A DNA stretch of 64,000 nucleotides, taken from Eublepharis macularius (lineage: Eukaryota > Chordata > Lepidosauria > Squamata > Eublepharidae). Position 1 is the stretch's first letter, and every line of letters begins with the position of its first letter. The notes under the pieces are model-generated. The model did not search any database. It was not told the origin of the DNA and saw only the letters and a program-made list of their open reading frames with translations. The stretch spans positions 154,374,397 to 154,438,396 of the forward strand of contig NC_072790.1 in assembly GCF_028583425.1 (NCBI RefSeq). The letters are read 5' to 3'. The position numbers were made by a program, and so were the translations under genes. Shown in pieces: positions 9,611-20,830 of the stretch.

Positions 9611-10300
9611 GGAGGAGAAGCAGCAGCAGCCCCAACAACCCAAAGCCATGCCCCAGCTAGAAAATAGTAGCCTGGCCCAGGAGTTGCCAAAAGCCAAGCC
9701 ACTCCAGGTGGGGCTATTGGAGGCACTCTGCAGGAAGCCCTGGGCAACCAGCCAAGGAGCCGCAGCTGGACCCACCTTCAGCCATCAGCTCTGCCAGGGA
9801 GGCTGGGCTGCTAGCCAGGGGACTGCAGCTGGACATGCCTTCAGCAATCAGCCAAGGCAGGGAGGCTGGGCAGCCAGAGAACAAGGCACAGCTGGTGCTG
9901 GTCAGTGGGGCCAGATCAGCTACCCCAGCTGCAACTGCTTGGTGCAGCCCAAGGCCAGGCTGGAAGAGGGGTGGGGCAGTAGAAGGAAGCCCTATAAAAG
10001 CTGGCTGGGAAGAGCCCTGTGGTGGTGGGTGTGAGTGAGGAGTGATGATGTGGAGTGAGAGCAGTAAGATGCGAGGGTGGAGGTTTGGAGGAGAGTTCTG
10101 GAAGGAGGAGATGAAGGAGGACGCAGAGGGTAAGCAGGCCAGGTTGAGCAGGCCAGCGAGTGGACTGAGAGGGAGTCTGGGTGAGGTATACCGCCCCTCC
10201 TTCCACAGAGCAGGGTCCTGCAGAATCCCTGGTCCCCCTGTGACGTCAGGAGCAGACCGCCCAGTGCCACGCCCAGCGGCAGCGGCAGCAAGCCCTGACA
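9255..10300 (+). repeat. 3' LTR of the GMR1-type element
   Basis: 1046 bp, matching 4675-5720 at an offset of 4580. TATA at 9993-9999. The pol frame stops inside it at 9608-9610. Confidence 0.95.
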
Positions 10301-10305
10301 GCATG
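10301..10305. repeat. Target-site duplication GCATG, right copy
   Basis: Exact repeat of 4670-4674. Confidence 0.9.
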
Positions 10306-10331
10306 AAGCATCCAGTCTCCTTGGTGTTGAG

Positions 10332-11110
10332 TAGACATGGGCACGATCGGAATTACGGTCTGAAAATTGCCCCGATTTTGGCGTTTGTGCCTTCGGGACC
10401 GGGCTGATCGGTTCCGTCCACGGCTCCCGGTTCAGCGCTTGGGTGGGGCGCTCTATCGGGTCTCGATCGGATCGATCGGTTTACGTTCAGGATTGCAGTC
10501 TGCAGACAGTCTGGCGCCAGCCATCTGTTCCCGAGGGAACGGAGCCCCGTGGAAATGTAGCCTTGGGAATGCCAGAGCTGTTTGTCCTCCTTCTGTCTCC
10601 CTGGAAACGCAAATGGAAGCCCAGCTTTCCTTGATCAGCAGGGCTTCCTTCCAACCACGGAGCAGCCAGAAAAGCGTGCGCCTGTCTTGTCCATTTGGGA
10701 GAAGAGAGGGGAGGGCGGGGGAAGGGGGTGTTCTTCTGTAGCCATGGGCACTCGAATCTCCTCACCCACCTCCCTTCCTTGGCGGGGAATACGCCCTGCT
10801 CCACTTTGGCCCGGCAGCCGGGCACATGGAGGGTGCCGCCGGTGAGTGGCCAGACCCCCCGCCCCCCCAGGGGAGGCGGCTCGCCACCGCCTCCCCGGGC
10901 CTGCTGGGCCCAGCGGCCGCCATCACCCACCATTCCTTTAGCGCTGGAAACCGCGGGGCGCCCTCCCGTGTTGGCCTTCCTGATTCCCGATTCCCAATTC
11001 TGCATCGGAAACGGAACTTATTCGGTGAGGTTCGGGAACCCTGGTTCGGCGGCACCACGGAATCACGATCAGCTAATTCGGGATTATTTTTTGGATCGTG
11101 CCCATGTCTA
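10332..11110. mobile_element. hAT-type non-autonomous transposon with perfect ends
   Basis: 779 bp with inverted termini TAGACATGGGCACGATC at both ends and a perfect 8-bp target duplication GTGTTGAG (10324-10331 and 11111-11118). The 8-bp duplication and TAGACATGGGCACG-type ends indicate hAT. The interior is GC-rich, has no transposase frame, and carries one copy of the unit that forms the minisatellite at 284-1125. Confidence 0.93.
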
Positions 11111-11118
11111 GTGTTGAG

Positions 11119-11815
11119 TCCCTGCTATACCTCAAAAGCTGCTTGCGTCCTTCCATTCAGGTGATGAGACAGGACAAACTGGATGCAGGGAAATGACCAG
11201 ACAACAAAAGGGGAAGCTGGTCAGTATTAGAGAGATGGGAGTTGGCCATCAAGCCAATTATTTTACCACTGTTGGGCTCTTCTTTGATCATGAAAGTTGT
11301 TTTCTGCATTGATCTGGCTCTGTGGGGATTTAAATGGGGAAGCAATGGCAAGAATATGATGTACCACATTGTTTATTAAACAGCACAATGAATGGTTGTT
11401 CTGGTCTTAAGCCACTAACTTAAACTGGAGAATCAAAGACCAAAATTCATAATTGAATACAATGTACTAAAAGTCCCTACATAAAAAGTTCTGACATCTG
11501 AGCTTTAGTTGTCAGTCACTGATGCGATAATTCTAATGTGCTGTCTTGGAGGCAACTCTCACTAAAGTCTGTTGGACTTCCTTTTGATATTAAAGCAGAG
11601 CTATTGTTTGCCATTATATTCCCAAATGAGTCTATTGAGTAACAGCAATGTGGGGGCAGGAAACAACGGGAGTGCAACCTTTCCCCTTACCACTTTTTTA
11701 CCAAGCTGAGTCCATTTCTGGCCATGGAACAATTGGCAAGCAGGGAAAGGTTTAAGCATCATCTCTCTCCCTACAGTTTCCCCTAAGTATCCCTTCTAAC
11801 ACCACACAGCAAACA
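11119..11815. other. Unassigned intergenic sequence
   Basis: AT-rich sequence with no recognised gene, RNA or repeat. Confidence 0.35.
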
Positions 11816-11827
11816 CATATATGGGGA

Positions 11828-12210
11828 TGTATTGTCGAACAGAGCATGGTTTCCAGTTCTGAAAAACACTAGGCTAACAAAACACTCTATACCCGACAAT
11901 AGCCCTGCAGAGAAGATTAGCACATCAACCACCAATCCATATGCAAAAGAACCTCCTCAGGATACAGTGAAGCCTCCCACCATTAGCATTCCACACCCTG
12001 GGAAACTCTTACAGGATGACTCAGCTCAACCCCACCCCTCCTGAGTAGATATAAATGACCTGCCAACACCTTTTCCACACTGTGACACTGAGAGATCTCT
12101 GTCTTTTGGTGCTACACCTCTGAAGATGCCAGCCACAGCTGCTGGTGAAACGTCAGGAACTACAATGCCAAGACCACGGCAATACAGCCCGGAAAACCCA
12201 CAACAACCAG
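11828..12210 (+). mobile_element. Short Penelope-like element copy with 12-bp target duplication
   Basis: Starts with TGTATTGTCGAA-like bases (the start of the terminal repeat), then jumps to the end of the PLE coding region (GAGCATGGTTTCCAGTTCTG) and continues to the terminus ending in CACAACAACCAG. The 12-bp duplication CATATATGGGGA lies at 11816-11827 and 12211-12222. It contains a hammerhead motif at 12120-12154. The fuller relative is at 59860-60838. Confidence 0.85.
12117..12157 (+). ncRNA. Hammerhead ribozyme motif of a PLE
   Basis: Core CTGAAGA (12120-12126), stem II between CCAGC and GCTGG (with a G-T pair extension), GAAA (12147-12150) and a CGTC cleavage context (12151-12154). CCT before the core can pair with AGG after it as stem I. 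Hammerheads of this kind, with very short stem III, are known in PLE terminal repeats. The palindromic ACGT suggests action as a dimer. Confidence 0.7.
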
Positions 12211-12488
12211 CATATATGGGGACTCTGCATTTACTGTAGTATGTGGGCAGTATTCTCTTATGGGTCAGGAGCTAGGTTAACTTGATTTGTAAAATGAGAC
12301 TTAATTCTGAGTAGACATGCTTAAGATTGCACTCCCTCTTGCATACAGCAGGAAGCCTCAGCTACTATTAGTTCAACATGTTCTTCCACTTGGTATTTTC
12401 ACACATGCACTCACCTATTTTGGTCATTTGTGAAATGCATGTTAACATGCCCTAAGACATGCAGGCTTATTTAGAAACAACCCTTGTT

Positions 12489-12490
<2 letters not shown>

Positions 12491-12545
<55 letters not shown>
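12491..12545. repeat. AAT trinucleotide microsatellite
   Basis: A run of AAT units forming the simple tail of the SINE immediately to its right. Confidence 0.95.
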
Positions 12546-12547
<2 letters not shown>

Positions 12548-12772
12548 TCATCTGATTTATATACCACCCTTCAGAACAACGTAACACCCACTCAGAACAG
12601 TTTACAAAGTTTTTTATTATTGTCCCCACAACAATCACCCTGTGAGGTGGGTGGGGCTGAGAGACTGACCCAAGGTCACCCAGCTGGCTTCAAGTGGAGA
12701 AGTGGGGAATCAAACCCGGTTCTCCAGATTAGAGTCCCACTGCTTTTAACCACTACACCAAAGTGGCTGTTG
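12546..12772 (-). mobile_element. Sauria-like tRNA-derived SINE (minus)
   Basis: Same parts as the copy at 4050: ATACCACCCTTCAGAACAAC, CACCCTGTGAGGTGGGTGG, TTCAAGTGGAGAAGTGGGG, and the tRNA-like head with TTAACCACTACACCAAAGTG. The AAT microsatellite is its tail. Confidence 0.85.
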
Positions 12773-15700
12773 AACTCAGTGGGACTTAGACTTGGGCTGC
12801 ATGTAGAGCAAACTATTGTAAAGTACACTTATCACATTAGGAGATTGCGTATAGGAGTGTGTCATTTAACTGTTCCTGATACCTAACATACAAAACCCAC
12901 CAGTGTCCCTCTGCTTAACCAATTTGTCCATATTTGCTAGCATTTTCCTTTAGAACTTCACAGTACTTTGTTTGAACATCTGGAACTTGTCACATACTAT
13001 TGTTGACTGCAAACCTCTGAAGTACATCCAGCAAGACTTAAGAGATCCAAACTTGGGCAAGAAAAACATCTCACATAGGACCATTTGGGAGGAATTACCC
13101 AAAGCTATCCCCATGAGACAACAACAGGCCTCCAAGAAAGTTTGCCCCTCCAAGCCCTTAGGTAACGAGACCAATTAGTCTACCCAAATATATACATAAC
13201 ACATTAGCCAATAGCAGACAAAAAAAATCTTGGCATGTAAGTTCTTTCACTGCATGACCTAAGAGGTCAACCCCAAAGCCCCTGCAATTTCACAGAGGAT
13301 ACTGGATGTAGCTTTTGGATCATTGCTGCTTTGCAGGTGCACTAAAAAAAGTGTCTGAAAGAAAGTGACAATTCTATTTCACATACTTTAATTGGGACTC
13401 AGTTCCAGTCTCTACCATTACAACAGGAAGGGCATTTCTTTGGTGATATCTGCCTCCATTGTTGCTAGGATTGACCTATGGACCTAGGCCACAATCAAGC
13501 ATTGTATTGAAGCCCAGTGAAATTAATGTACATAACATAAGCATGCTTAAGTCTGCATGAGATTGCACATCAAAATTATATATTTAATAACTGAGACGTG
13601 GAAATTGTCTTTCTTTAAGACAAAACCCAATTGTGCATAAATTAAGGTTCACTTTTCTAATATATTTAGGAATTTGAATTACTCCATGAATAATGTGAAG
13701 GTCTGGCCATAAGTCAATACCATTATTGTGCTCTTAGTGTATAAATTCACTATGCACTGCTTAGGAATGTAACAAAAATAGTTCCCATTAGTTGCAAATA
13801 ATGTTTTATCTTTCTAAAGCACCACCAAACCTCTTGAAGATTCTTAGAGCATAGTTCTAAATTTAAACATCTTCAGTTTTCACCCTTCTCACTGCCATTC
13901 AGCAGTAATTTGTTCATAATCTTTTCCTCCATCGAGATGGCTATTTGCTTTCCTTTGTATACTTATGATAAATAAACTACTAAGAAAAGTGATATGATAC
14001 AAAACTCCTTTCAGCATTCATGATTAGCATAAGGGAATTTAAGCCAATATAGTCAGTTCATTACTATTATGCTTTTGGTATCATGTTCTATTGGTTATCA
14101 TTCAGATATCCAGCATAGATTATACAAGAGAAATTCATGGGGAAATTCACATTTTTTGTGTCCGTCTGTAACCTCCTCCTCCACCCTTCTTTCCCCTAAT
14201 GGTCCTCCTCCATACTACCTACTCTGCTGTCACCAACTCCAGGAGGAAAGAAGAACCCTAATGAGGGAAAATAAATGCTGAATGCTGGTGGTGTTTGAGC
14301 TGGGATGGAACTCTAAGCCACCTGGCGACTAACCCAGCCCAAATGTCGCTGGCATTCAGCACCCAATGTGTGCTTTCCCTGGCAGGTTTCCTTCCCTCCT
14401 GGAGGCTACAGCTACTTTATGCAGTCACTGTTCACTTCCCACCCCCGCATTTCCACCTCACAGCCTGTTCCCTACAGTTCCACTCCATCAGCTCTGGCTA
14501 GGGTTCCCCAGGTGCCTGCCAATGGTGGACAAACTCCTAGCAGTTAGCCTCTCTGCCCACTGATTGCTGATGATTGGCAGGAGGTGGCAAGCCACCTGGC
14601 AAGCACCCGCCATCAACAGGCAACCAAATGTGCAGTGTGCGCGCTCCCTGCAGGGCACAATGACATCACTTTTGGAAGTGACATTATCACTCTGGCCATA
14701 TGAACTCTCCCATGGTTCACACTGGAGCAGTTTTGTCCCCCAACAGACCAATTCTTAGAGAATCAGCTCTGTGCAAAGTGTGGGACCACTCCTGCAGCCA
14801 GTGAAATTACATGACTCCTGGAAGTGATGTTATCACATGCAGCTGGGAGTGCATGCAAGCAAGGGAAATGTTGAGCCACTGTGGGCAGGGATGGAGCAGA
14901 AGGCAATGGCATTCATTTTCTGCCTTGTTATTTGTCTGAGCTGAGGAGAAACTTCTGAGGTGGCAGCTGAAATGAATAAAAATGTGCTCTGTTTGTTTGG
15001 CTGCTCTTCTGTCACACTGCTCTTCTGACTGCCCACCCACCTCTGCTGCTGCTATGCTGTCCACCTGGGCAGCAGTGGAAGCAACTCCTTAGCCTCTCAT
15101 TCTTCTGTCCCCACCTATCTCCAGCATCACCACATTAGCAGTAAGGGAGCAGCAGTGGCAGTTTCCAAACTTCCTGATCCTTCTCACCCAGCCTCCTTCC
15201 TCTCCCGGGCACCTGCAGTGTTGCTGCCTCGGTGATAAGAGGGGGCAATGGCTTCTGCTGCTCCTCCTTTGCCCTCCCTCACAGGCCTGCAATGTATGTT
15301 TGTTGACCATTTGGGGTGGGGTTTTAACACACACATCCATTTTTAAAGGTTGATATTCTGCAATCTTGGGAGGTCCTCTAAGTTTGAAGGAAAATAACTC
15401 TTCTCTCAACATGGCCCCAATCCACAATTTAAATATCTACATGTTGAAAATTAGATACACTGACAAGTAGGGGGCCCACATGGACTAGGGGTGGGGGTTG
15501 TCATATTTCCCTCATTATTTCTTCTTCCCTTTCTCTGAAAATCCTCATAGACACTCCCCTTTCCATGCTTCCTTCTCTCCTTCTCACCCTTCAGCAAACA
15601 TACGTCTTCATCTTTCCCTCTTTACCTCATCCTGACAATCTCTACCCAGGAAAACTATGACCCATTTGCATAGTGCTTGGCCCAGCTGTGTGGTAGGGAA

Positions 15701-15861
15701 CGTGGAAAGACTTGTGGATGGTATCTCATTTCCCCCTGTATCCTCTTCCTCACTTTATTTCCTCTTTCCTTCCTCCTGACAATGCCCATACCCTCAATTT
15801 CCCCTTCTTCCTTTTCTTCTTTCCACATACCAATGAACCTACCTTTTATTTGCCCCCTTTA
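12773..15861. other. Intergenic stretch, no gene recognised; possible unclassified repeat
   Basis: No exon or RNA gene could be supported. Bases 14500-14850 are GC-richer and contain direct and inverted variants of a TGACATCACTT/GGAAGTGAC motif, which also appears in 27930-28060. This suggests an unclassified interspersed repeat, perhaps a LINE tail or LTR piece. The short frames here carry no recognisable domain. Confidence 0.35.
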
Positions 15862-16098
15862 ACTATATTTATTTATTTATGTTTATACCCCATCTTTCTC
15901 CACAATAGGAACCCAAAGGAGCTTACGTCATTTTCCTCTCTTCCATTTTATTCTCAACAACTCTGTGAGGTAGATTAGGCTGAGAATATGTAACTGGTCC
16001 AAGATCACCCAGTGAGCCTCCATAGCAGAGTGGTAACTTGAAATGAGTCTCCCAGATCCTAGCCTACAACTATAACCACGTCACCACATTGGCTTTTG
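15862..16098 (-). mobile_element. tRNA-derived SINE (minus)
   Basis: Same family as 1962-2182: a TATTTATTTATG tail, ATACCCCATCTTTCTCCACA, CTCTGTGAGGTAGATTAGGC, and a decayed tRNA-like head ending near ACCACGTCACCACATTGGC. Confidence 0.75.
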
Positions 16099-16407
16099 TG
16101 GGATGGAGCTTTTGTTGAGTGGTTGCTGCCAGGCCTCCCTCAGAGGCCAAAGTAGCCCTGAAAAGGGCCCTGCCCCCTCTGCCTGCCCTTTATTGACAGA
16201 AACCAAGGCCTGAAGACTGGCAATATTGAGTGGTTGTATAGTAATGTCCACTGAGGGCATTCCTTTCTTAAAGCTAAAAGTGCCACTTGTATTATTTTGT
16301 TTTTTTAAAAAGATTTTTAAAGAATCTTTGAGATTTCAAATTTTTCTGAAAATCTGTTATGTTTTTCAGATTTATAGAAAGATCCATCTTGTCTGCCATG
16401 GCTCCAA

Positions 16408-16908
16408 TGTCATGTCTGAGCCCCATCCATGCCAATGTTTCATACTGAACCAATCTTTCATACTGTAACTTGATGTCCTATTGCCAACGCCATAACAGTT
16501 TTCTTCTAGGCTGCTTGCTGGTGCTTATCTACTGAACTCCAGAAACTTTCAGTCCTCATGACCTTGCTTACTCCTGTTCATTGCTATGTTTTGCTTTCCA
16601 GTGACTCAACGTGGTAGTACAAATATGCAAGAGGTTCTCACACAGAGTGGCCGCCAAAATTATGTTTATTATTGGGAGGAGGAAGGAGCAAATGTGTGTG
16701 TTAAGAAGAAAGATTTTCCAGCAGATTTTCATTCCTGTCAATTCCTTGCTTTACTGCTTAGATGCTTACCTTGATTCTGAGTAATCCTATGGACATATAT
16801 ATGGAGATGATTTGATTTCTGAATAAAACCATTTAACCAATAGCCTGGACTTCTTGTTGCAATGGTACAGGGATCTGTCTGCCATATCCTGTCATCCATA
16901 GCCTGACA
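16408..16908 (+). repeat. Solo LTR of the gypsy family at 52441-57128
   Basis: Starts TGTCATGTCTGAGCC and ends CATAGCCTGACA, about 501 bp, and aligns along its length with the 5' LTR at 52441-52983. An ATAAAA polyadenylation-type motif sits in TTTCTGAATAAAACC. Flanks TCCAA and TCCTA could be a decayed 5-bp duplication. No internal region adjoins it, so it is the product of LTR-LTR recombination. Confidence 0.85.
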
Positions 16909-16984
16909 TCCTATGTCTTGATTTAAGTATCCACAAATGTGGCTACATTGAGAATTAGATATATCGATGATATGACTGTTCAGG

Positions 16985-17375
16985 AATGGTTATCATTTTG
17001 GCTGCCCATTTCTGCAGCTTTTCCAGCTCTGGGATAGCCTTTGAAATGGGGCAACCAGAACTCTGGAAGAACTATAGACAGTATTCCAAGTGTTGCAACA
17101 CAATAGATCTATACAAGGGAGTTACAAGACTGGGTGTTTTGTTTTCAATTTTTTTGCTAACAATCCCTAGCATGAAAATTATTGTTTCATCACTGTAGCA
17201 CACTGAGTAGGGATTTTCTTTGAGCTATCCACTGTGTCCTCAAGATCTCTTTCTCAATCAGCCACTGTCATTTCAGACTCCATCAGCATGCATTTAAAGG
17301 TTTTTTTTTAGTCCTAGTGTGCATCATACTCAGTGAACCTCATTTGCCATGTTGCCCATTCATCCTCTTTGCAAA
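16985..17375 (-). mobile_element. Decayed CR1/L3-type LINE fragment (minus)
   Basis: Read on the minus strand it resembles the last part of a CR1-like ORF2 after the reverse transcriptase domain: a stretch equivalent to VRPHLEYC..W near 17060-17100 and a block resembling EKDLG further in. It is heavily mutated and carries stops. Confidence 0.6.
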
Positions 17376-18049
17376 GTTAAAAACAGTTTACTATTGCTGT
17401 CAGACCAAAAAGCATTGACTGTCCAAAGGGAAGAGATTCTGCATATTTTAATGAAAGATAAAACAACAATATAAACATACACAAATTTACAGAGAAGGGA
17501 TCAACTTTAATACATTTGGAGTAAAAGGTGTTCTTTTTTCTTAAAATATGGTATAAAAATAAATGCAAGAAACATTAACAAAGAATATACAGACAACAGA
17601 CAAAGACACTGGCTTTCTTTCTTGATGTGAATACATCTGCAAGATGGAACCTTCTGTGCTAATTTATTGTGCAACAGCTGTGATGCCATAGTAAGTATAT
17701 TTATAAATATATCCATTTTTTTAACACATCTTCCAGTTTGTGACTGACAGTACTGTAAATAAACTGCCTGACGGAAGCTTTTTTTCACTGTACTTGAGCT
17801 TGCAGAAAATAAAAAAGAGACAGATCCAGCTTGATATGAAGGCGAAAGTGAGCAGAGAGCTTTCAAAATGGAGGCATCGAAGGTTAGCGAGTCCCTTGGA
17901 GTCTGCAATGCCTTGATATACACAAAAGAAAACAAGTCAGGTCCTTGCTCATGCAACATCTTGTCTACTGTTCTCTGACTTCAGGCAATTAGTGAGCTAC
18001 AAAGTATGTATAATGATTGAGTCTGCTTCCATGCTACAAGGTGATCCTT
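17376..18049 (-). other. RGS7: Probable 3' UTR of the distal RGS7 last exon
   Basis: Sequence downstream of the alternative stop at 18050-18052. AT-rich, with a possible AATAAA signal on the minus strand at 17663-17668, about 390 bases after the stop. The true 3' end cannot be fixed from sequence alone. The open frame across 17507-17959 has no known domain. Confidence 0.45.
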
Positions 18050-18100
18050 TTAGTAGGACTGCACTAGACTGGTTAACCTCTTTGATGTGAGCGACTTCCC
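18050..18100 (-). CDS. RGS7: RGS7 alternative distal last exon
   Basis: Acceptor CCTCAG at 18106-18101, then 16 codons reading GKSLTSKRLTSLVQSY and TAA (18052-18050). This matches, with one difference (V for A), an alternative C-terminus of mammalian RGS7 as I remember it. It begins in phase 0, so it can join directly after the AKKK exon at 31089. Use requires skipping the proximal terminal exon at 25213-25287. Confidence 0.9.
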   Translation of the reverse strand, partial: GKSLTSKRLTSLVQSY

Positions 18101-18454
18101 CTGAGGAAAAGATAAACAAACAAACAAACAAAAGAAAACAGAAGATAGAGGCATGATCACTGAAAACCCATTTCATTGCCAAGCACTTAGCATTCTGCGG
18201 GTAAAGCTAACATTTTCACATCAGAACATTCAATCTGGAAAGCCTGTTCTTGGCCTAGGTTCACACATAACTATTTCATTATTTGGCATGTGCTGTCAAG
18301 AGATGACATGCATGTGTGAATGGACCATCACTGACATGATACCACAGATGGAACTTCCCTATCACTTCAAACGCAAGACTTTCCAATGGAGTCTGTTCAC
18401 ACAAAAAAATGTCAGTTGTCATCATTTTAGTTAGTTAATTTCATTCATATAGTA

Positions 18455-18640
18455 AACAGATCTCAGAAGCTAAGTAGGGTCAGCACTGGTTAATACTTGA
18501 ATGGGAGACTACCAAGAAAGAGCAGGGTTGCTATGCAGAGGCAGGCAATGGCAAACCACCTCTGTCACTTGCCTTGAAAACCCCAGCAGGGGTTGTCATG
18601 TCAGCTGCGATTTGACAGCACTTTACACACAGAGACACAT
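18455..18640 (+). mobile_element. 5S-rRNA-derived SINE
   Basis: The head resembles the internal promoter region of 5S rRNA (GATCTCAGAAGCTAAGTAGG, then TACTTGAATGGGAGAC). A SINE body follows (GCAGAGGCAGGCAATGGCAA, CCTTGAAAACCCCAGCAGG, TTTGACAGCACTTTACACAC). The body and 5' truncation rule out a true 5S gene. Confidence 0.85.
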
Positions 18641-20059
18641 TTAACAGTTTATGCATGTGTCGACCAGTGATTAATTTAGTGATGAATGTAGTTTGATTTC
18701 CAGTTTAAGTTTCACAGAATGCACCCGTTGGAAATCAACAGCTTGGATTTCATAGGTTTTTTTTTCAAACCTACAGGCACTTGAATTTCAATAGACCACT
18801 TAGATCTCTCAACCAAAATATGGGTCTTTTAGTGGCAGCCACCTAGAGACAGCAACCATGATGTGATGCATTGCCGAAATCTGCAATATTTGTGATTTTT
18901 TGTTTTGTTTTGAAGAGTACGAAGTTGACCTTATAAATTAAAATTTTATGTTTCATATTTGTGTCTACTGCTAATGTGCTCGTGTTTACAATATAGTCTG
19001 TCAAATATTAGTTGTCCACTCAGCATTTATCATAGACATGGATTATGACCACCCATTTATATCAAATTGCCACTTTTACCGTAAACTACATTTATTGTGA
19101 ACCAAACAGGTTAATCCTAATGTAAAGCAGCATGTAGATCTGAGCATGATGGTTAGCAGTGATATGTTTATTGCTAAAATTCACAAAACGGGGTAGGGAT
19201 TTTTGGTTATCAGCCTACGATTTTTCAAAACTAGAGATTTCACAGGAAATATTTGACTGGGAATTCTTCTGATGTTTTCCTCAACTGCTTGGTCTTTTTA
19301 GTCTTCCCTCTGTATTCACTTACATTAATACCACCAGCCAGCTGATATGTTCCTTGCAGTGCATTCAGCAATACAAATAAACGGCTGGACACTACAGAAT
19401 GCAAATATTGGTTTGAACCCTATATTTTTGTTCTGCTGTGCAATATGTCCTCCTCCTTGTCTCAGTGCTTCCTGCTCACATGGAAAGCGCTTAGCATTGG
19501 GAGATTTCACTGCATCTGTGGAAGTATAGGATCCAACCCAGTGTTAAATTTTGAAATAAACTCATGTAATATTTAATTCCTACTGCCAGTCATTCACAAG
19601 TTAGCTTTTCCTGGTCAGATGTACTAACAAACATTAACACATTCTACATGTTCAACAATGCTCAGATGCTTTTTTAGATGATAGGGACAGGCTGAAGAGG
19701 AGCATGGCTAACACTACCTCTCAGTTTGGCAACATGCCATTATGAGGCACATTGTTATTGCTCCATTTAAAATAAATAAATTTCTTGTTGAAATCAATTG
19801 GACAAGTTTCATGACTATCTTAAAAGGCTAGCACATTTTAACAGGATTTAGATGCAGCTATCCACCTCTGAATTAAAGTTGATAAGTAATATCAATAATG
19901 GAGTAATTAAGCTTTTTGTAGATTACCAACTGACAAACTAGAAAAGTTTCACTATTTTTAGTACTGGTGGGAGGACATGGATTTCCCAGCACTCCATTAA
20001 AATGGGCCATTCAGTCACTTGCAGTAGCAGAAAACCCAAATGCTGTAGTATGAATACAT
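18641..20059. other. RGS7 intron, nothing recognised
   Basis: Intron sequence between the two alternative last exons. No repeat family or RNA gene recognised. Confidence 0.4.
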
Positions 20060-20067
20060 GCTATAAT

Positions 20068-20502
20068 CAGGGCTCATTTCGAGAGGGAACATGCGGGAAC
20101 GCAGTTCTGGCAGTTCCCCAAAGAGGTCACATGTCAGGTGGCCCCGCCCACCTGACTCTTAGCCATTTTAGACCTGTTCCAGCCTGGATTGGGGACAAAA
20201 CGGCCCTGATTGGGCCTCTGACAGGTGGTGGATCACTCTCCCACTTAGCAGTGACCCAATCCTGACCATTCTGGGCCCCTTTTCGGCCATTTTCAGCCCC
20301 TTTTTGCCATTTTGAGCCCAATTTCGGCCCTGAATGGCCGGGATTGGGTCCAAAACAGTCAGGATAGGTGATGTCAGGGGGTGTGGCATATGCAAATCAG
20401 TTATGCTAATGACACACTTCCAGTGATGGCAAGAGGCGTGACATATGCTAATGAGTTATGCTAATGAGTTCCTCCAGCTCTTTTTCTACGAAATGACTCC
20501 TG
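20068..20502. mobile_element. hAT-type MITE, 435 bp
   Basis: Inverted termini CAGGGCTCATTTCG and CAGGAGTCATTTCG, with a perfect 8-bp duplication GCTATAAT at 20060-20067 and 20503-20510. The interior has inverted, low-complexity blocks such as repeated TTTCGGCCATTTT motifs and no transposase. Confidence 0.92.
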
Positions 20503-20830
20503 GCTATAATTACCTGTCAATCTACATATGTATTAAGCAGCCTTACACTTAGCCAGTCAGCTACCTTTGTCTTCTGGAGTCATAGAATTCAAGAGGGTAA
20601 CAATGTTCTTTCAAAGAATAGGAGACACTTATTAATAATCCTGTGTTGTGAATCTGAACTCCATGAATCTCCAGGAGTGCAGCCCAAATTAAATTCCTGT
20701 AATCTGTTGTTTAAAATATTTCACGAGAATGGTATTTTCCCAGCACTACTACTTATGATGGAGATGACAGGAATTGAATCTCAGATGGACAATGCTAAGT
20801 ATATTCTTGCCACAGAACTAGGTTCCCTCC

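Larger units (their letters stand above)
4675..10300 (+). mobile_element. Complete GMR1-type Ty3/gypsy LTR retrotransposon with deleted gag
   Basis: The layout is 1046-bp LTR, tRNA-Ile primer site, short gag remnant, one pol frame (PR-IN-RT-RH), G-rich polypurine tract, 1046-bp LTR. The 5-bp duplication GCATG flanks it. The two LTRs match at an offset of exactly 4580 with no difference that I could find, so the insertion is recent. Integrase lies upstream of reverse transcriptase, the order known from GMR1-type elements of fish and other deuterostomes. Only about 245 bp separate the primer site from the protease, so capsid and zinc knuckle are missing. It could have moved with Gag supplied in trans. 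Confidence 0.93.

Noticed and set aside
1-17000. Search for a neighbouring gene such as FH downstream of RGS7
   Set aside because: No exon of FH or any other host gene could be recognised in this flank.
17507-17959. A 150-codon minus-strand open frame
   Set aside because: It lies downstream of the distal RGS7 stop in probable 3' UTR and shows no domain.
18455-18520. A possible 5S rRNA gene
   Set aside because: Only the internal promoter part resembles 5S rRNA. It is followed by a SINE body and lacks the 5' part of the gene.
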